Source: Billgrantia ethanolica (lineage in GTDB: Bacteria; Pseudomonadota; Gammaproteobacteria; Pseudomonadales; Halomonadaceae). Taken from it: DNA of 64,000 bases. The notes beneath the pieces are model-generated. The model ran no database searches and was not told where the DNA came from. It saw only the letters and a list, made by a program, of their open reading frames with translations. Location: the NCBI RefSeq assembly GCF_021404305.1, contig NZ_JABFTX010000004.1, positions 496,001 through 560,000 on the forward strand, read 5' to 3'. Positions 54,221 to 62,888 of this stretch are shown here, in pieces (positions within the stretch are counted from its first letter, which is position 1; the number at the start of each line of letters is the position of its first letter). The position numbers and the translations under genes are program-made.

Positions 54221-56181
54221 GCCGGGCGATGCCGAACGCGCTGCGCTCGCTCCTGCCCGGGCTGATAGCGCTCGTCCTGCTTTTCGGCATCGTCGCGGCG
54301 CGGGCCGAAGCGCTGCCCCAGGTCAGCCTCGATATCGCCCTCGACCCCGGCAGCGGCAGCCTGGAGGGGGAGATGACCCTCGTGCCGCCGCCTGCGTCGA
54401 ACGGCTTCACCTTGCTGCCCGGCCTCGAGCTCGTCGCCGCGCAGGCCGATGGCGACGCCATCACGGCCGAGGCTGACGACGACGGCCGCCATCGGCTCGC
54501 CTGGCCGTCGGGCATCGAGTCGCTGACGCTGCGCTGGCAGGGGCGGCTGGAGGACGGCGAGGGGCTGATGGTCTCGCCTCACGGCAGTCTGTTGCCGGCC
54601 CACGGCGGCTGGTATCCGCGCTTCGATGACTTGGGCCCGTTCGCACTGACGCTGCAAGTCACGCTGCCGCCGGGGCAGCGGGCGGTGGCCACCGGCTCGC
54701 TGCAGGGTGAGCCTCGGGCCGACGAGTCGGGCTATCGCGTGCACCACGCTCACCCGCGTACGACGGTGGTGGAGCTGGCCGCCGGCCCCTGGCAGGAGCG
54801 CAGCCGCAAGGTCGACGGCGTGCGCCTGCGCACGCTGTTCCCCGAGGCGCTGGACGAAGCCCACGCCGAGACCTACCTGGACCACGCCGCCGACTACCTG
54901 CAGCGCTTCGTCGGCCGGGTTGGCCCCTATCCCTACGCCAGTTTCACCATCGCCTCCGCGCCGGCCCCGGTGGGGTTGGCCTACCCCGGCTTCACCCTGC
55001 TCGGCGAGCGGGTCATCCCGCTGCCGTTCATCCCCCGCACTTCGCTGGCCCACGAGCTGATGCACGCCTGGTGGGGCGCCGGGGTGCTGGTCGACTATTC
55101 CGATCGAGACGGGATTGGCGGCAACTGGTCCGAGGCGCTGACCACCTACCTGGCCGACTATGCCCTCGACGAAGCCCGCGGCGAGGCGAGGGAGACCCGA
55201 AGGCGCTGGCTGCTCGATCTGGCGGCGCTGCCGGACGACTTCGACCGCCGGCTGGCCGACTTTCGCGGCCAGCGCGACCCGGCCATGCGGCTGCTGGGCT
55301 ACCAGCACGGCGCCATGCTGCTGCACATGCTGCGCCAGCGTATCGGCGACGAGGCCTTCGACGAGGGGCTGCGCCGCTTCGCCGAGCGCCATATGCATCG
55401 CCGGGCCGGCTGGGACGACCTCGCGGCGGCGCTGAGCGAGGCCGCCGGCGAGCCGCTGCAGGCGTCCGTCGAGGCCTGGGTGCAGCGGCCGGGACGTCCG
55501 GCGCTGGCCGTCGAGACCATCCGCCGCGAGACATCGGATGGCTGGACGATAGCGGGGGTGCTCGAGCAGAGCGGGGCGGGTGCACCCTGGCCGCTCCAGG
55601 TGCCGCTCACGGTCGAGACTGCCGCCGGGGTGGAGCGGCACCGAGTGGCGCTCGAAGAGGCGCGAGCCGACTTCTCGCTGCGACTGGAGAAGGAGCCGCT
55701 CGCGCTTCTCGTCGACCCCGAGTTCGACCTGCTGCGCCGGGTGGACGGCCCGCCGATCCTGCGCCGGGTGACGCTCGATCCCGCCAGTCGGCTGCTGGCG
55801 CTGGAGGCTGCGCTGGCCGAGCCGGTCAGGCAAGCCTTGGGTACCCCGCTGCCTGCGGCCAGCGAGACGCCATCGCTGGCGGAGGATGCGCCGCCGCTTT
55901 TGGTGGCGGGCGCGACCGGGCAAGTGGCTGACTGGCTCGAAGATCAGGGGTTCGCTGAGGTTGCTCGGAGCATGGGGCAACGTGGCCAGGCGCGGGCCTG
56001 GACCCTGCCCGGCACCGCCGTGACGGCAATCAGCGCTGACGACCGGGAGACCCTCATGCGCCTGCTGGGCAGCCTGCGCCACCAGCTGGCGCATGGCTAC
56101 CTGATCGTGGATGGCGACGAGACGGCCACCGGTAGCTGGTTGCTCGACGAGAGTGACCTGCGCGTCGATTGGTCGCCCTGA
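54217..56181 (+). CDS. M1-family-like zinc metallopeptidase, exported
   Basis: A 654-residue protein with an N-terminal hydrophobic signal (LLPGLIALVLLFGIVAARA). The zinc motif is LAHELMHAWWG, with the third ligand Glu in NWSEALTTYLADY, a spacing of 22 rather than the 18 common in M1. The usual GAMEN exopeptidase motif is replaced by PVGLAYPGFTLLG. It may thus be an endopeptidase or a divergent aminopeptidase. Coupled by ATGA to the ChaN/PDZ gene. Confidence 0.85.
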   Translation: MSRAMPNALRSLLPGLIALVLLFGIVAARAEALPQVSLDIALDPGSGSLEGEMTLVPPPASNGFTLLPGLELVAAQADGDAITAEADDDGRHRLAWPSGIESLTLRWQGRLEDGEGLMVSPHGSLLPAHGGWYPRFDDLGPFALTLQVTLPPGQRAVATGSLQGEPRADESGYRVHHAHPRTTVVELAAGPWQERSRKVDGVRLRTLFPEALDEAHAETYLDHAADYLQRFVGRVGPYPYASFTIASAPAPVGLAYPGFTLLGERVIPLPFIPRTSLAHELMHAWWGAGVLVDYSDRDGIGGNWSEALTTYLADYALDEARGEARETRRRWLLDLAALPDDFDRRLADFRGQRDPAMRLLGYQHGAMLLHMLRQRIGDEAFDEGLRRFAERHMHRRAGWDDLAAALSEAAGEPLQASVEAWVQRPGRPALAVETIRRETSDGWTIAGVLEQSGAGAPWPLQVPLTVETAAGVERHRVALEEARADFSLRLEKEPLALLVDPEFDLLRRVDGPPILRRVTLDPASRLLALEAALAEPVRQALGTPLPAASETPSLAEDAPPLLVAGATGQVADWLEDQGFAEVARSMGQRGQARAWTLPGTAVTAISADDRETLMRLLGSLRHQLAHGYLIVDGDETATGSWLLDESDLRVDWSP

Positions 56182-56291
56182 TTGCTTGCACGCAGCGGTG
56201 CTCGATGCGCTATCGTATCGGGAGCCGCCGGACGCCCGGCGATGGACACGATCATGCCGCGTAAGCGCACTGAATCTGCTGGAGGAGAGCC

Positions 56292-56696
56292 TTGGCCATT
56301 TCCCGTTTTGCCGATCTGCTGGACGAGGCGCGTCGTCAGCCCGAGCCGCAGCGCTTGCTGTTCGTCTTCACCCGCGCCGAGTTGCCCGACAATCCCACCG
56401 AGGAACAGCGTGAGCGCTTCGAGCAGGGTGAGGGTGGCGCGCTGACCCCGGTACTGTGCGTCGACAAGACGCCCGAGGAGCTCAGTGACATGGCCGCGCT
56501 GGTGGCGGAGTCGCAGCACACCGGCATCGAGTGGGACGTCGTGTTCGTCGGCGCCCTGTCCGGCCGCGGCCGGGAGGCGCCCACCAGCGAAGAAGCCGAG
56601 AACCATCTTCAGCGTATGGTGCAGTCGCTGCAGATGGGCAATACCCAGAGCTTCCTGGCGCTGAATCGTCAGGGCGAGGCGATAGCCTTGCAATAG
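56292..56696 (+). CDS. Small conserved gammaproteobacterial protein of unknown function
   Basis: A 134-residue protein starting at a TTG, with GGAGGAG placed well for it. Sequence includes QPQRLLFVF-like QPEPQRLLFVFTRAELPD, GGALTPVLCVDKTPEEL and DVVFVGALSGRGREAPTSEEAE. Proteins like it in Pseudomonas and Halomonas are often labelled ribonucleotide reductase subunit alpha, but it is far too short and lacks that domain. No signal peptide or membrane segment. Function unknown. Confidence 0.85.
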   Translation: MAISRFADLLDEARRQPEPQRLLFVFTRAELPDNPTEEQRERFEQGEGGALTPVLCVDKTPEELSDMAALVAESQHTGIEWDVVFVGALSGRGREAPTSEEAENHLQRMVQSLQMGNTQSFLALNRQGEAIALQ

Positions 56697-56711
56697 CGCG
56701 TCGGTGACACC

Positions 56712-56748
56712 ATAGAGAACCCTTATCGGAACCATGGCGGCAATCAAT
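56712..56748 (+). promoter_or_regulatory. Candidate OxyR site upstream of ahpC
   Basis: Four tetramers spaced exactly seven bases apart, ATAG-N7-TTAT-N7-ATGG-N7-CAAT, match the OxyR pattern ATAG-N7-CTAT-N7-ATAG-N7-CTAT at 13 of 16 positions. It lies about 75 bp before the ahpC start. OxyR control of ahpCF is known in other gammaproteobacteria. Confidence 0.5.
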
Positions 56749-56823
56749 TTTCGCCTATCGGTTGCGATGGATAAGATATGCCCCGTATTCGGATCACCCA
56801 CCAATGACATGGAGCATTACTGA

Positions 56824-57387
56824 ATGTCCCTGATCAACACCGAAGTCCAGCCGTTCAAGGCCACCGCTTTCCACAACGGCGAGTTCGTCGAAGTCTCCAA
56901 CGAGGACCTGAAGGGCCAGTGGTCCGTGGTGATCTTCATGCCGGCCGCGTTCACCTTCAACTGCCCGACCGAAGTCGAGGACGCCGCCGAGCACTACGAG
57001 GAGTTCAAGAAGGCCGGTGCCGAGGTCTACATCGTCACCACCGACACCCACTTCTCGCACAAGGTGTGGCACGAGACTTCCCCGGCGGTGGGCAAGGCCA
57101 AGTTCCCGCTGGTCGGTGACCCGACTCACCAGCTGACTCGCGCTTTCGGTGTGCACATCGAAGAAGCCGGTCTGGCCCTGCGCGGCACCTTCGTGATCGA
57201 CCCGGAAGGCGTGATCAAGACCCTGGAGATCCACGACAACGCCATCGCCCGCGACGTCGCGGAGACTCTGCGCAAGCTGAAGGCCGCTCAGTACGTTCGC
57301 AACAACCCGAACGAAGTCTGCCCGGCCAAGTGGAAGGAAGGCGAGCAGACTCTCGCGCCCTCTCTGGATCTGGTCGGCAAGATCTAA
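56824..57387 (+). CDS. ahpC: Alkyl hydroperoxide reductase peroxiredoxin subunit
   Basis: A 187-residue 2-Cys peroxiredoxin. Peroxidatic Cys47 is in FTFNCPTEVED and resolving Cys166 in NEVCPAKW. It reduces peroxides and organic hydroperoxides and is recycled by AhpF. Length and sequence agree with E. coli AhpC. A terminator-like hairpin separates it from ahpF, so ahpC is probably the more abundant product. Confidence 0.97.
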   Translation: MSLINTEVQPFKATAFHNGEFVEVSNEDLKGQWSVVIFMPAAFTFNCPTEVEDAAEHYEEFKKAGAEVYIVTTDTHFSHKVWHETSPAVGKAKFPLVGDPTHQLTRAFGVHIEEAGLALRGTFVIDPEGVIKTLEIHDNAIARDVAETLRKLKAAQYVRNNPNEVCPAKWKEGEQTLAPSLDLVGKI

Positions 57388-57436
57388 CCGATCTTTCCTG
57401 ACCCGCGGGACTCGCTTTTGATCCCGCGTGCGTTCC

Positions 57437-57466
57437 CGCCCGGGCATGTGCTGCCCGGGCGATTTT
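57437..57466 (+). terminator. Terminator/attenuator between ahpC and ahpF
   Basis: A 10-bp perfect stem CGCCCGGGCA / TGCCCGGGCG with a 5-nt loop, followed by ATTTT. It is 50 bp past the ahpC stop and 97 bp before ahpF, so it may let only part of the transcripts continue. Confidence 0.75.
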
Positions 57467-57562
57467 CCGATACGTGCAAGCCCGTGCCTGCGCCGACGCC
57501 ACGTCAGCGCTGAGAGCATCGTCTTGCCATTTTCCAGCCCGGACATGAAGGAAACCGCTGTC

Positions 57563-59119
57563 ATGTTGGACGACAATCTGAAAAGTCAGCTTAAAGCCTA
57601 CCTGCAGAAGGTCACGCAGCCGTTCGAGATCGTCGCTTCCCTCGATGACGGCGCGAAATCCCAGGAGCTGCACGGGCTGCTGAAGGACATCGTCGCCCTG
57701 AGCGACAAGATTACCCTGCGTTTGGACGGTACGGATGCGCGCAAGCCCTCCTTCGCCCTGAACCGTCCCGGCGAGGAGACCGGCGTGGTCTTCGCCGGTA
57801 TTCCCATGGGCCACGAGTTCACCTCGCTGGTACTGGCGCTGCTGCAGGTGGGCGGCCATCCGCCCAAGGTCAGCGACGACACCCTCGCCCAGATCAAGGC
57901 GCTCGAAGGCGAGTTCCACTTCGAGACCTACTACTCGCTGTCGTGCCAGAACTGCCCCGACGTGGTGCAGGCGCTCAACCTGATGGCCATCTTCAACCCG
58001 GGCGTGCGCCACGTTGCCATTGACGGCGCGCTGTTCCAGGACGAGGTCGAACAGCGCCAGATCATGTCGGTGCCGAGCATCTACCTCAACGGCGAGCCCT
58101 TCGATCAGGGGCGTATGAGCCTGGAGCAGATCCTGGCCAAGGTCGACACCGGCGCGGCCCAGCGCGAGGCGGCCAAGCTCAACGAGAAGGAAGCCTTCGA
58201 CGTGCTGGTGGTGGGCGGCGGCCCGGCCGGCGCCGCGGCGGCCATCTACGCCGCACGCAAGGGCATCCGCACCGGCGTGGCGGCCGAGCGCTTCGGCGGC
58301 CAGGTGCTCGATACCATGGCCATCGAGAACTTCATCTCCGTGCCCTACACCGAAGGCCCCAAGCTGGCCGCGGCCCTCGAGCAGCACGTCACGGAGTATG
58401 AAGCCGACATCATGAACCTGCAGCGCGCTGTGAAGTTGATCCCGGCTGCGGATCAGGGCGGTGAGCACGAGGTGGAGTTCGAATCCGGCGCGCGCCTCAA
58501 GAGCAAGACGCTGATTCTCTCTACCGGCGCCCGCTGGCGCGAGATGAAGGTGCCAGGCGAGGCCGAGTATCGCAACAAGGGCGTGGCCTACTGCCCCCAC
58601 TGCGACGGCCCGCTGTTCAAGGGCAAGCGCGTGGCAGTGATCGGCGGCGGCAACTCCGGCGTCGAGGCGGCCATCGATCTGGCCGGTATCGTCGGTCACG
58701 TGACTCTGATCGAGTTCATGGACGAGATGCGCGCCGACGCGGTGCTGCAGAAGAAACTGCGCAGCCTGCCTAACGTCGAGATCATCCTCGGCGCGCGTAC
58801 CACCGAGGTGAATGGCGACGGTACCCGGGTCAACGGCCTGACCTACGAGGAGCGTGCCAGCGGCGAGATCAAGCGGCTCGAGCTGGAGGGTATCTTCGTC
58901 CAGATTGGCCTGGTGCCTAACACCGAGTGGCTCACCGATTCGCCCATCGAGCTCTCACCGCGTGGCGAGATCGTGATCGACGAGCGCGGCATGACCTCGG
59001 TGCCTGGGATCTTCGCCGCCGGTGACGTCACCACCGTGCCTTACAAGCAGATCGTCATCGCCATGGGCGAGGGCTCGAAGGCCGCCCTGGGCGCCTTCGA
59101 CTATCTGATTCGTCACTGA
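57563..59119 (+). CDS. ahpF: Alkyl hydroperoxide reductase flavoprotein subunit
   Basis: A 518-residue disulfide reductase. The N-terminal glutaredoxin-like pair has CxxC at Cys128/Cys131 (SLSCQNCPD). The FAD domain begins VVGGGPAGAAAAIYAARKG near 213, and the second redox pair is AYCPHCDGP. The C-terminal FAD segment is GIFAAGDVTTVPYKQIVIAMGEG. It passes NADH electrons to AhpC. The chosen ATG follows AAGGA; one six codons earlier is possible. Confidence 0.96.
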   Translation: MLDDNLKSQLKAYLQKVTQPFEIVASLDDGAKSQELHGLLKDIVALSDKITLRLDGTDARKPSFALNRPGEETGVVFAGIPMGHEFTSLVLALLQVGGHPPKVSDDTLAQIKALEGEFHFETYYSLSCQNCPDVVQALNLMAIFNPGVRHVAIDGALFQDEVEQRQIMSVPSIYLNGEPFDQGRMSLEQILAKVDTGAAQREAAKLNEKEAFDVLVVGGGPAGAAAAIYAARKGIRTGVAAERFGGQVLDTMAIENFISVPYTEGPKLAAALEQHVTEYEADIMNLQRAVKLIPAADQGGEHEVEFESGARLKSKTLILSTGARWREMKVPGEAEYRNKGVAYCPHCDGPLFKGKRVAVIGGGNSGVEAAIDLAGIVGHVTLIEFMDEMRADAVLQKKLRSLPNVEIILGARTTEVNGDGTRVNGLTYEERASGEIKRLELEGIFVQIGLVPNTEWLTDSPIELSPRGEIVIDERGMTSVPGIFAAGDVTTVPYKQIVIAMGEGSKAALGAFDYLIRH

Positions 59120-59168
59120 CGTCGAGTCGCCTGCAGCGGGCTGTCGCTGCAGGCCGACCGTCCTTCTT

Positions 59169-59205
59169 GCGCCCCGCAGGTCGAGAGACCCTGCGGGGCG
59201 CTTTT
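59169..59205 (+). terminator. Rho-independent terminator after ahpF
   Basis: A 12-bp stem GCGCCCCGCAGG / CCTGCGGGGCGC with a 9-nt loop, followed by TTTTC. It is 50 bp past the ahpF stop. Confidence 0.9.
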
Positions 59206-59338
59206 CGTATACATTTAAGTAAACTTCGTTGAAGACAAGGATTGCTGGCTGTCATCCCCCTTAGTGCGTCCCCGACCGTGATGCGCTACTCATGAGATGG
59301 GGTTCATCAATGACAACGTCTCTAATCGAGGGAGCAAA

Positions 59339-60370
59339 ATGACCCAACACCAGAAGCGCAACCGAAAGGTGCAGCTGATGTCAGCCACGCTGCTACTCGG
59401 CGGTGCAGGCTTGGTTCAAGCGGCGACGCTGGACAACGTGCGGCAGCAGGACCAGGTTCGCTGTGGCGTCAACGCCGCCCAGCCGGGATTTTCGGCACTG
59501 GATGACCAAGACAGCTATCGTGGCCTGGATACCGATGTTTGCCGAGCCATTGCCGCGGCCGTGCTGGGCGATGCCGAGAAGGTCCGCTTCGTGCCGCTCG
59601 ACTCGGTGGAACGTTTCACGGCGCTGCAGTCGGGTGAGGTGGATGTGCTGTCGCGAACCACGACCTGGACTTCGGCTCGGGACACCACGCTGGGCATCAA
59701 CTTCACTGGTGTCAGCTACTATGATGGCCAGGCGTTCATGGTCGCCAGCGATCTGGGGGTGGCAAGCGCCACGGAACTCGACGGTGCTGCGGTGTGCACC
59801 CAATCGGGCACCACCAGCGAACTCAACCTGTCGGACTACTTCCGTGTCAACGGAATAGACTACGACCCCGTGGTATTCGATTCGCCGGAGCAGTCCATCG
59901 CTGGGTTCGAAGCCGGTCGCTGCGACGTGCTCAGCTCCGATGCCTCTCAGCTTTACGCCCAGCGCATGCAGCTCGCCGATCCCGACAGCGCCCTGATCCT
60001 GCCCGAAATCATCTCCAAGGAGCCGCTGGGACCGGCCGTGCGCCAAGGCGACGACCAGTGGTTCAACATCGTCAAGTGGTCGCTGTTCGCCATGCTCAAT
60101 GCCGAGGAGTACGGCATCACCCGTGAGAACGTCGATGAGATGCTTGATTCCGACGACCCGGATATCGCTCGCTTGCTCGGTCGCGACGGGAATTTCGGCG
60201 AGGGTATGGGGCTGACCGCAGACTGGGCTTACCAGATTGTCAGGCAGGTCGGGAATTATGGCGAGATGTTTGGGCGCAACGTAGGTGCCGGGTCCGATTT
60301 CAACATCGCCCGGGGACTCAATGCCCTGTGGACCGAGGGTGGCCTGCAGTATGCCCCACCGGTGCGCTGA
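59339..60370 (+). CDS. aapJ: General L-amino acid ABC transporter binding protein, paralogue 1
   Basis: A 343-residue periplasmic protein with a signal peptide (LMSATLLLGGAGLVQA, cleavage near 28). Family 3 binding-protein features are QDQVRCGVNAAQPGFSALDDQ, YRGLDTDVCRAIAAAVLGD, RFTALQSGEVDVLSRTTTWT and KEPLGPAVRQGDDQWFNIVKWSL, matching AapJ/BztA. Start is the ATG six bases after GGGAG. It is followed by a close paralogue, so one may differ in substrate range or expression. Confidence 0.93.
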   Translation: MTQHQKRNRKVQLMSATLLLGGAGLVQAATLDNVRQQDQVRCGVNAAQPGFSALDDQDSYRGLDTDVCRAIAAAVLGDAEKVRFVPLDSVERFTALQSGEVDVLSRTTTWTSARDTTLGINFTGVSYYDGQAFMVASDLGVASATELDGAAVCTQSGTTSELNLSDYFRVNGIDYDPVVFDSPEQSIAGFEAGRCDVLSSDASQLYAQRMQLADPDSALILPEIISKEPLGPAVRQGDDQWFNIVKWSLFAMLNAEEYGITRENVDEMLDSDDPDIARLLGRDGNFGEGMGLTADWAYQIVRQVGNYGEMFGRNVGAGSDFNIARGLNALWTEGGLQYAPPVR

Positions 60371-60548
60371 GGCGTGCCTGATGCTTCATTGTGGTGCATT
60401 TGCACAGGGTGGATCGCCTTAGAGGCGAGCGTTGAATAATGGTTTTGCCTGCGCTATCCCCGTCCTGGAACAAACCTTGCTAAGGTGCTGGTCACATGCC
60501 CAGGCATGCATCGTCCAAGAATACCAAGAACCCATGAGGATCTATTCA

Positions 60549-61577
60549 ATGCGCGACAACAAGAACAAGTGGCTTCTGGTCACTTCCGCAGCGGTACTGG
60601 CACTGGGTACCGCCTCCCTCGCTTCGGCCAACACGCTGCAGAATACTCTTCAGCGTGGCGCCGTGCAGTGTGGCGTCAGCGACGGCCTGCCGGGTTTCTC
60701 CGCGCCCGACGACCAGGGCGAGTGGCAGGGGCTGGATGTCGACGTGTGCCGCGCCGTTGCGGCCGCGGTGTTCGGTGATGCCGACGCCGTACGCTACATC
60801 TCGCTGAACGCCGTGGAGCGCTTCACCGCGCTGCAGTCCGGCGAGGTCGATGTACTTTCGCGTAACACCACCTGGACCACCACCCGCGACACCACTCTGG
60901 GTCTGAACTTCACCGGCGTGACCTTCTACGACGGTATCGGCTTCATGGTCAATCGTGACCTCGGGGTGAGCAGCGCCAAGGAGCTCGACGGAGCGGCTGT
61001 GTGCGTGCAATCCGGTACTACCACTGAGTTGAACGTGGCCGACTACTTCCGTGCCAACGGCATGGAGTTCGACCCCATCGTTTTCGACACCTCCGAGCAG
61101 ACCGTGGGTGGCTACGAGGCCGGACGCTGCGACGTGCTGACCTCCGATACCTCACAGCTGGCGGCGCTGCGTATTCAGCTCTCCGATCCGGATCACTCTG
61201 TCATTCTGCCCGAAATCATCTCCAAGGAGCCGCTGGGCCCGGTGGTGCGCCAGGGTGATGATCAGTGGTTCAACATCGTCAAGTGGTCGCTGTTTGCCAT
61301 GCTCAACGCCGAGGAAATGGGGATCACCCAGGATAACGTCGACGAGATGCGCAACTCCGACGATCCGGACATTGCCCGTCTGCTGGGTCAGGACGGCAAC
61401 TACGGCGAAGGCATGGGGCTCGACGCCAACTGGGCGTACAACATCATCAGCCAGGTGGGCAACTACGGTGAGAGCTTCGAGCGCAACGTAGGCATGGGCT
61501 CTCCGCTGGAGATCGAGCGCGGTATCAACGCGCTGTGGACCGACGGTGGTATTCAGTACGCTCCGCCGATCCGCTGA
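60549..61577 (+). CDS. aapJ: General L-amino acid ABC transporter binding protein, paralogue 2
   Basis: A 342-residue protein very similar to paralogue 1, with the same motif order: RGAVQCGVSDGLPGFSAPDDQ, WQGLDVDVCRAVAAAVFGD, KEPLGPVVRQGDDQWFNIVKWSL. It has its own signal peptide (LLVTSAAVLALGTASLASA). Start is the ATG after GAGGAT rather than one five codons earlier. It is the copy directly before the permease genes, so it is probably the main binding protein. The 178-bp gap between the paralogues may hold a separate promoter, which I could not define. Confidence 0.94.
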   Translation: MRDNKNKWLLVTSAAVLALGTASLASANTLQNTLQRGAVQCGVSDGLPGFSAPDDQGEWQGLDVDVCRAVAAAVFGDADAVRYISLNAVERFTALQSGEVDVLSRNTTWTTTRDTTLGLNFTGVTFYDGIGFMVNRDLGVSSAKELDGAAVCVQSGTTTELNVADYFRANGMEFDPIVFDTSEQTVGGYEAGRCDVLTSDTSQLAALRIQLSDPDHSVILPEIISKEPLGPVVRQGDDQWFNIVKWSLFAMLNAEEMGITQDNVDEMRNSDDPDIARLLGQDGNYGEGMGLDANWAYNIISQVGNYGESFERNVGMGSPLEIERGINALWTDGGIQYAPPIR

Positions 61578-61617
61578 TTGAACCGTCCGAGTCACCTGAG
61601 GTGCCTCGATCCACCTA

Positions 61618-61649
61618 AGCCCCGGCCCGGACATCCCTCGGCCGGGGCT
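61618..61649 (+). terminator. Hairpin between binding-protein and permease genes
   Basis: A 10-bp stem AGCCCCGGCC / GGCCGGGGCT with a 12-nt loop and no T tract. In ABC operons such hairpins usually protect the upstream mRNA or attenuate read-through so that the binding protein is in excess. Confidence 0.65.
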
Positions 61650-61687
61650 CGATAACTGCTTGACGGATCCAGGCGGAGAGTCCCTTC

Positions 61688-62878
61688 ATGTCCGTTCGAC
61701 CCAAGGCCCATTCGCTGGGCCCAAAACCGCCATTCTGGCGCGACCGCGGCAAGCGAGCCCTGATCTTCCAGGTTCTGCTCATTGCTGCTGTCGCGGCCTT
61801 CCTGCTCTATATCGTCAGTAACACCCAGGCCAACCTTGCTGCTCGAGGCATCACCACCGGTTTCGGCTTCCTCAACAACACGGCAGGTTTCGGCATCGTC
61901 CAGAGCCTGATCGATTACTCGTCACAGAGCACCTACGGGCGCACTTTCCTGGTGGGCCTGCTCAATACGCTGCTGGTGTCGGCGCTGGGCATCGTGGCGG
62001 CCACCATCATCGGTTTCATCGTCGGGATTGCTCGCCTCTCGCCCAACTGGCTGATCGCCCGGTTGGCCAGCGGCTATATCGAGATATTTCGTAACATCCC
62101 GCTGCTGTTGCAGATCTTCTTCTGGTACTTCGCCGTGTTGCGCGCCATGCCTTCGGCACGTGACAGCTACTCCCTTGGCGAGGTGATTTTTCTCAACGTG
62201 CGCGGCCTCTACGTGCCCGAGCCGCTGTTCGAGTCGGGGTTTGGCCTGATCCCGCTGGCCCTTGGCATTGCGGTGGTGGCAAGTATCGCGCTGATCATCT
62301 GGAACAAGCGGCGGCATGAAGCCACCGGCAAGCGTCTGCCGGCGGGCTGGATCTCGCTGGCCTTGATCGTCGGCCTGCCGCTGTTCGTGCTGCTGGTGAC
62401 CGGCGTACCCGTCACCTGGGACGTGCCCGAGCTGCGCGGCTTCAACTTCCGCGGCGGCATCACCATTATCCCCGAGTTCCTGGCTCTGTGGCTGGCGCTC
62501 TCGATCTACACGGCGTCGTTCATCGCCGAGATCGTGCGCTCCGGTATTCAGGCGATTTCCCATGGTCAGACCGAAGCGGCCCAGGCGTTGAGCCTGCCGC
62601 AGAACCTGGTGCTCCGCCTGGTGGTGGTGCCTCAGGCACTGCGCGTGATCATTCCGCCTCTGACCAGTCAGTACCTCAACCTGATCAAGAACTCCTCGCT
62701 GGCCACGGCCATCGGTTATCCCGACCTCGTCTCGGTGTTTGCCGGTACCACGCTGAACCAGACGGGGCAGGCGATAGAGGTCATCGCCATGACCATGGCG
62801 GTCTACCTGACCATCAGCCTGCTGGTGTCGATGTTCATGAACTGGTTCAACGCCCGCGTGGCGCTGGTGGAACGCTAG
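61688..62878 (+). CDS. aapQ: General L-amino acid ABC transporter permease
   Basis: A 396-residue membrane protein with about eight hydrophobic segments. It carries the permease loop for the ATPase, EAAQALSLPQNLVLRLVVVPQALRVIIPPL. The long N-terminal insert with GFGFLNNTAGFGIVQSLIDYSS matches AapQ/BztB. It forms a heterodimer with the next gene, 10 bp downstream. Confidence 0.94.
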   Translation: MSVRPKAHSLGPKPPFWRDRGKRALIFQVLLIAAVAAFLLYIVSNTQANLAARGITTGFGFLNNTAGFGIVQSLIDYSSQSTYGRTFLVGLLNTLLVSALGIVAATIIGFIVGIARLSPNWLIARLASGYIEIFRNIPLLLQIFFWYFAVLRAMPSARDSYSLGEVIFLNVRGLYVPEPLFESGFGLIPLALGIAVVASIALIIWNKRRHEATGKRLPAGWISLALIVGLPLFVLLVTGVPVTWDVPELRGFNFRGGITIIPEFLALWLALSIYTASFIAEIVRSGIQAISHGQTEAAQALSLPQNLVLRLVVVPQALRVIIPPLTSQYLNLIKNSSLATAIGYPDLVSVFAGTTLNQTGQAIEVIAMTMAVYLTISLLVSMFMNWFNARVALVER

Positions 62879-62888
62879 GAGAGGCGCC

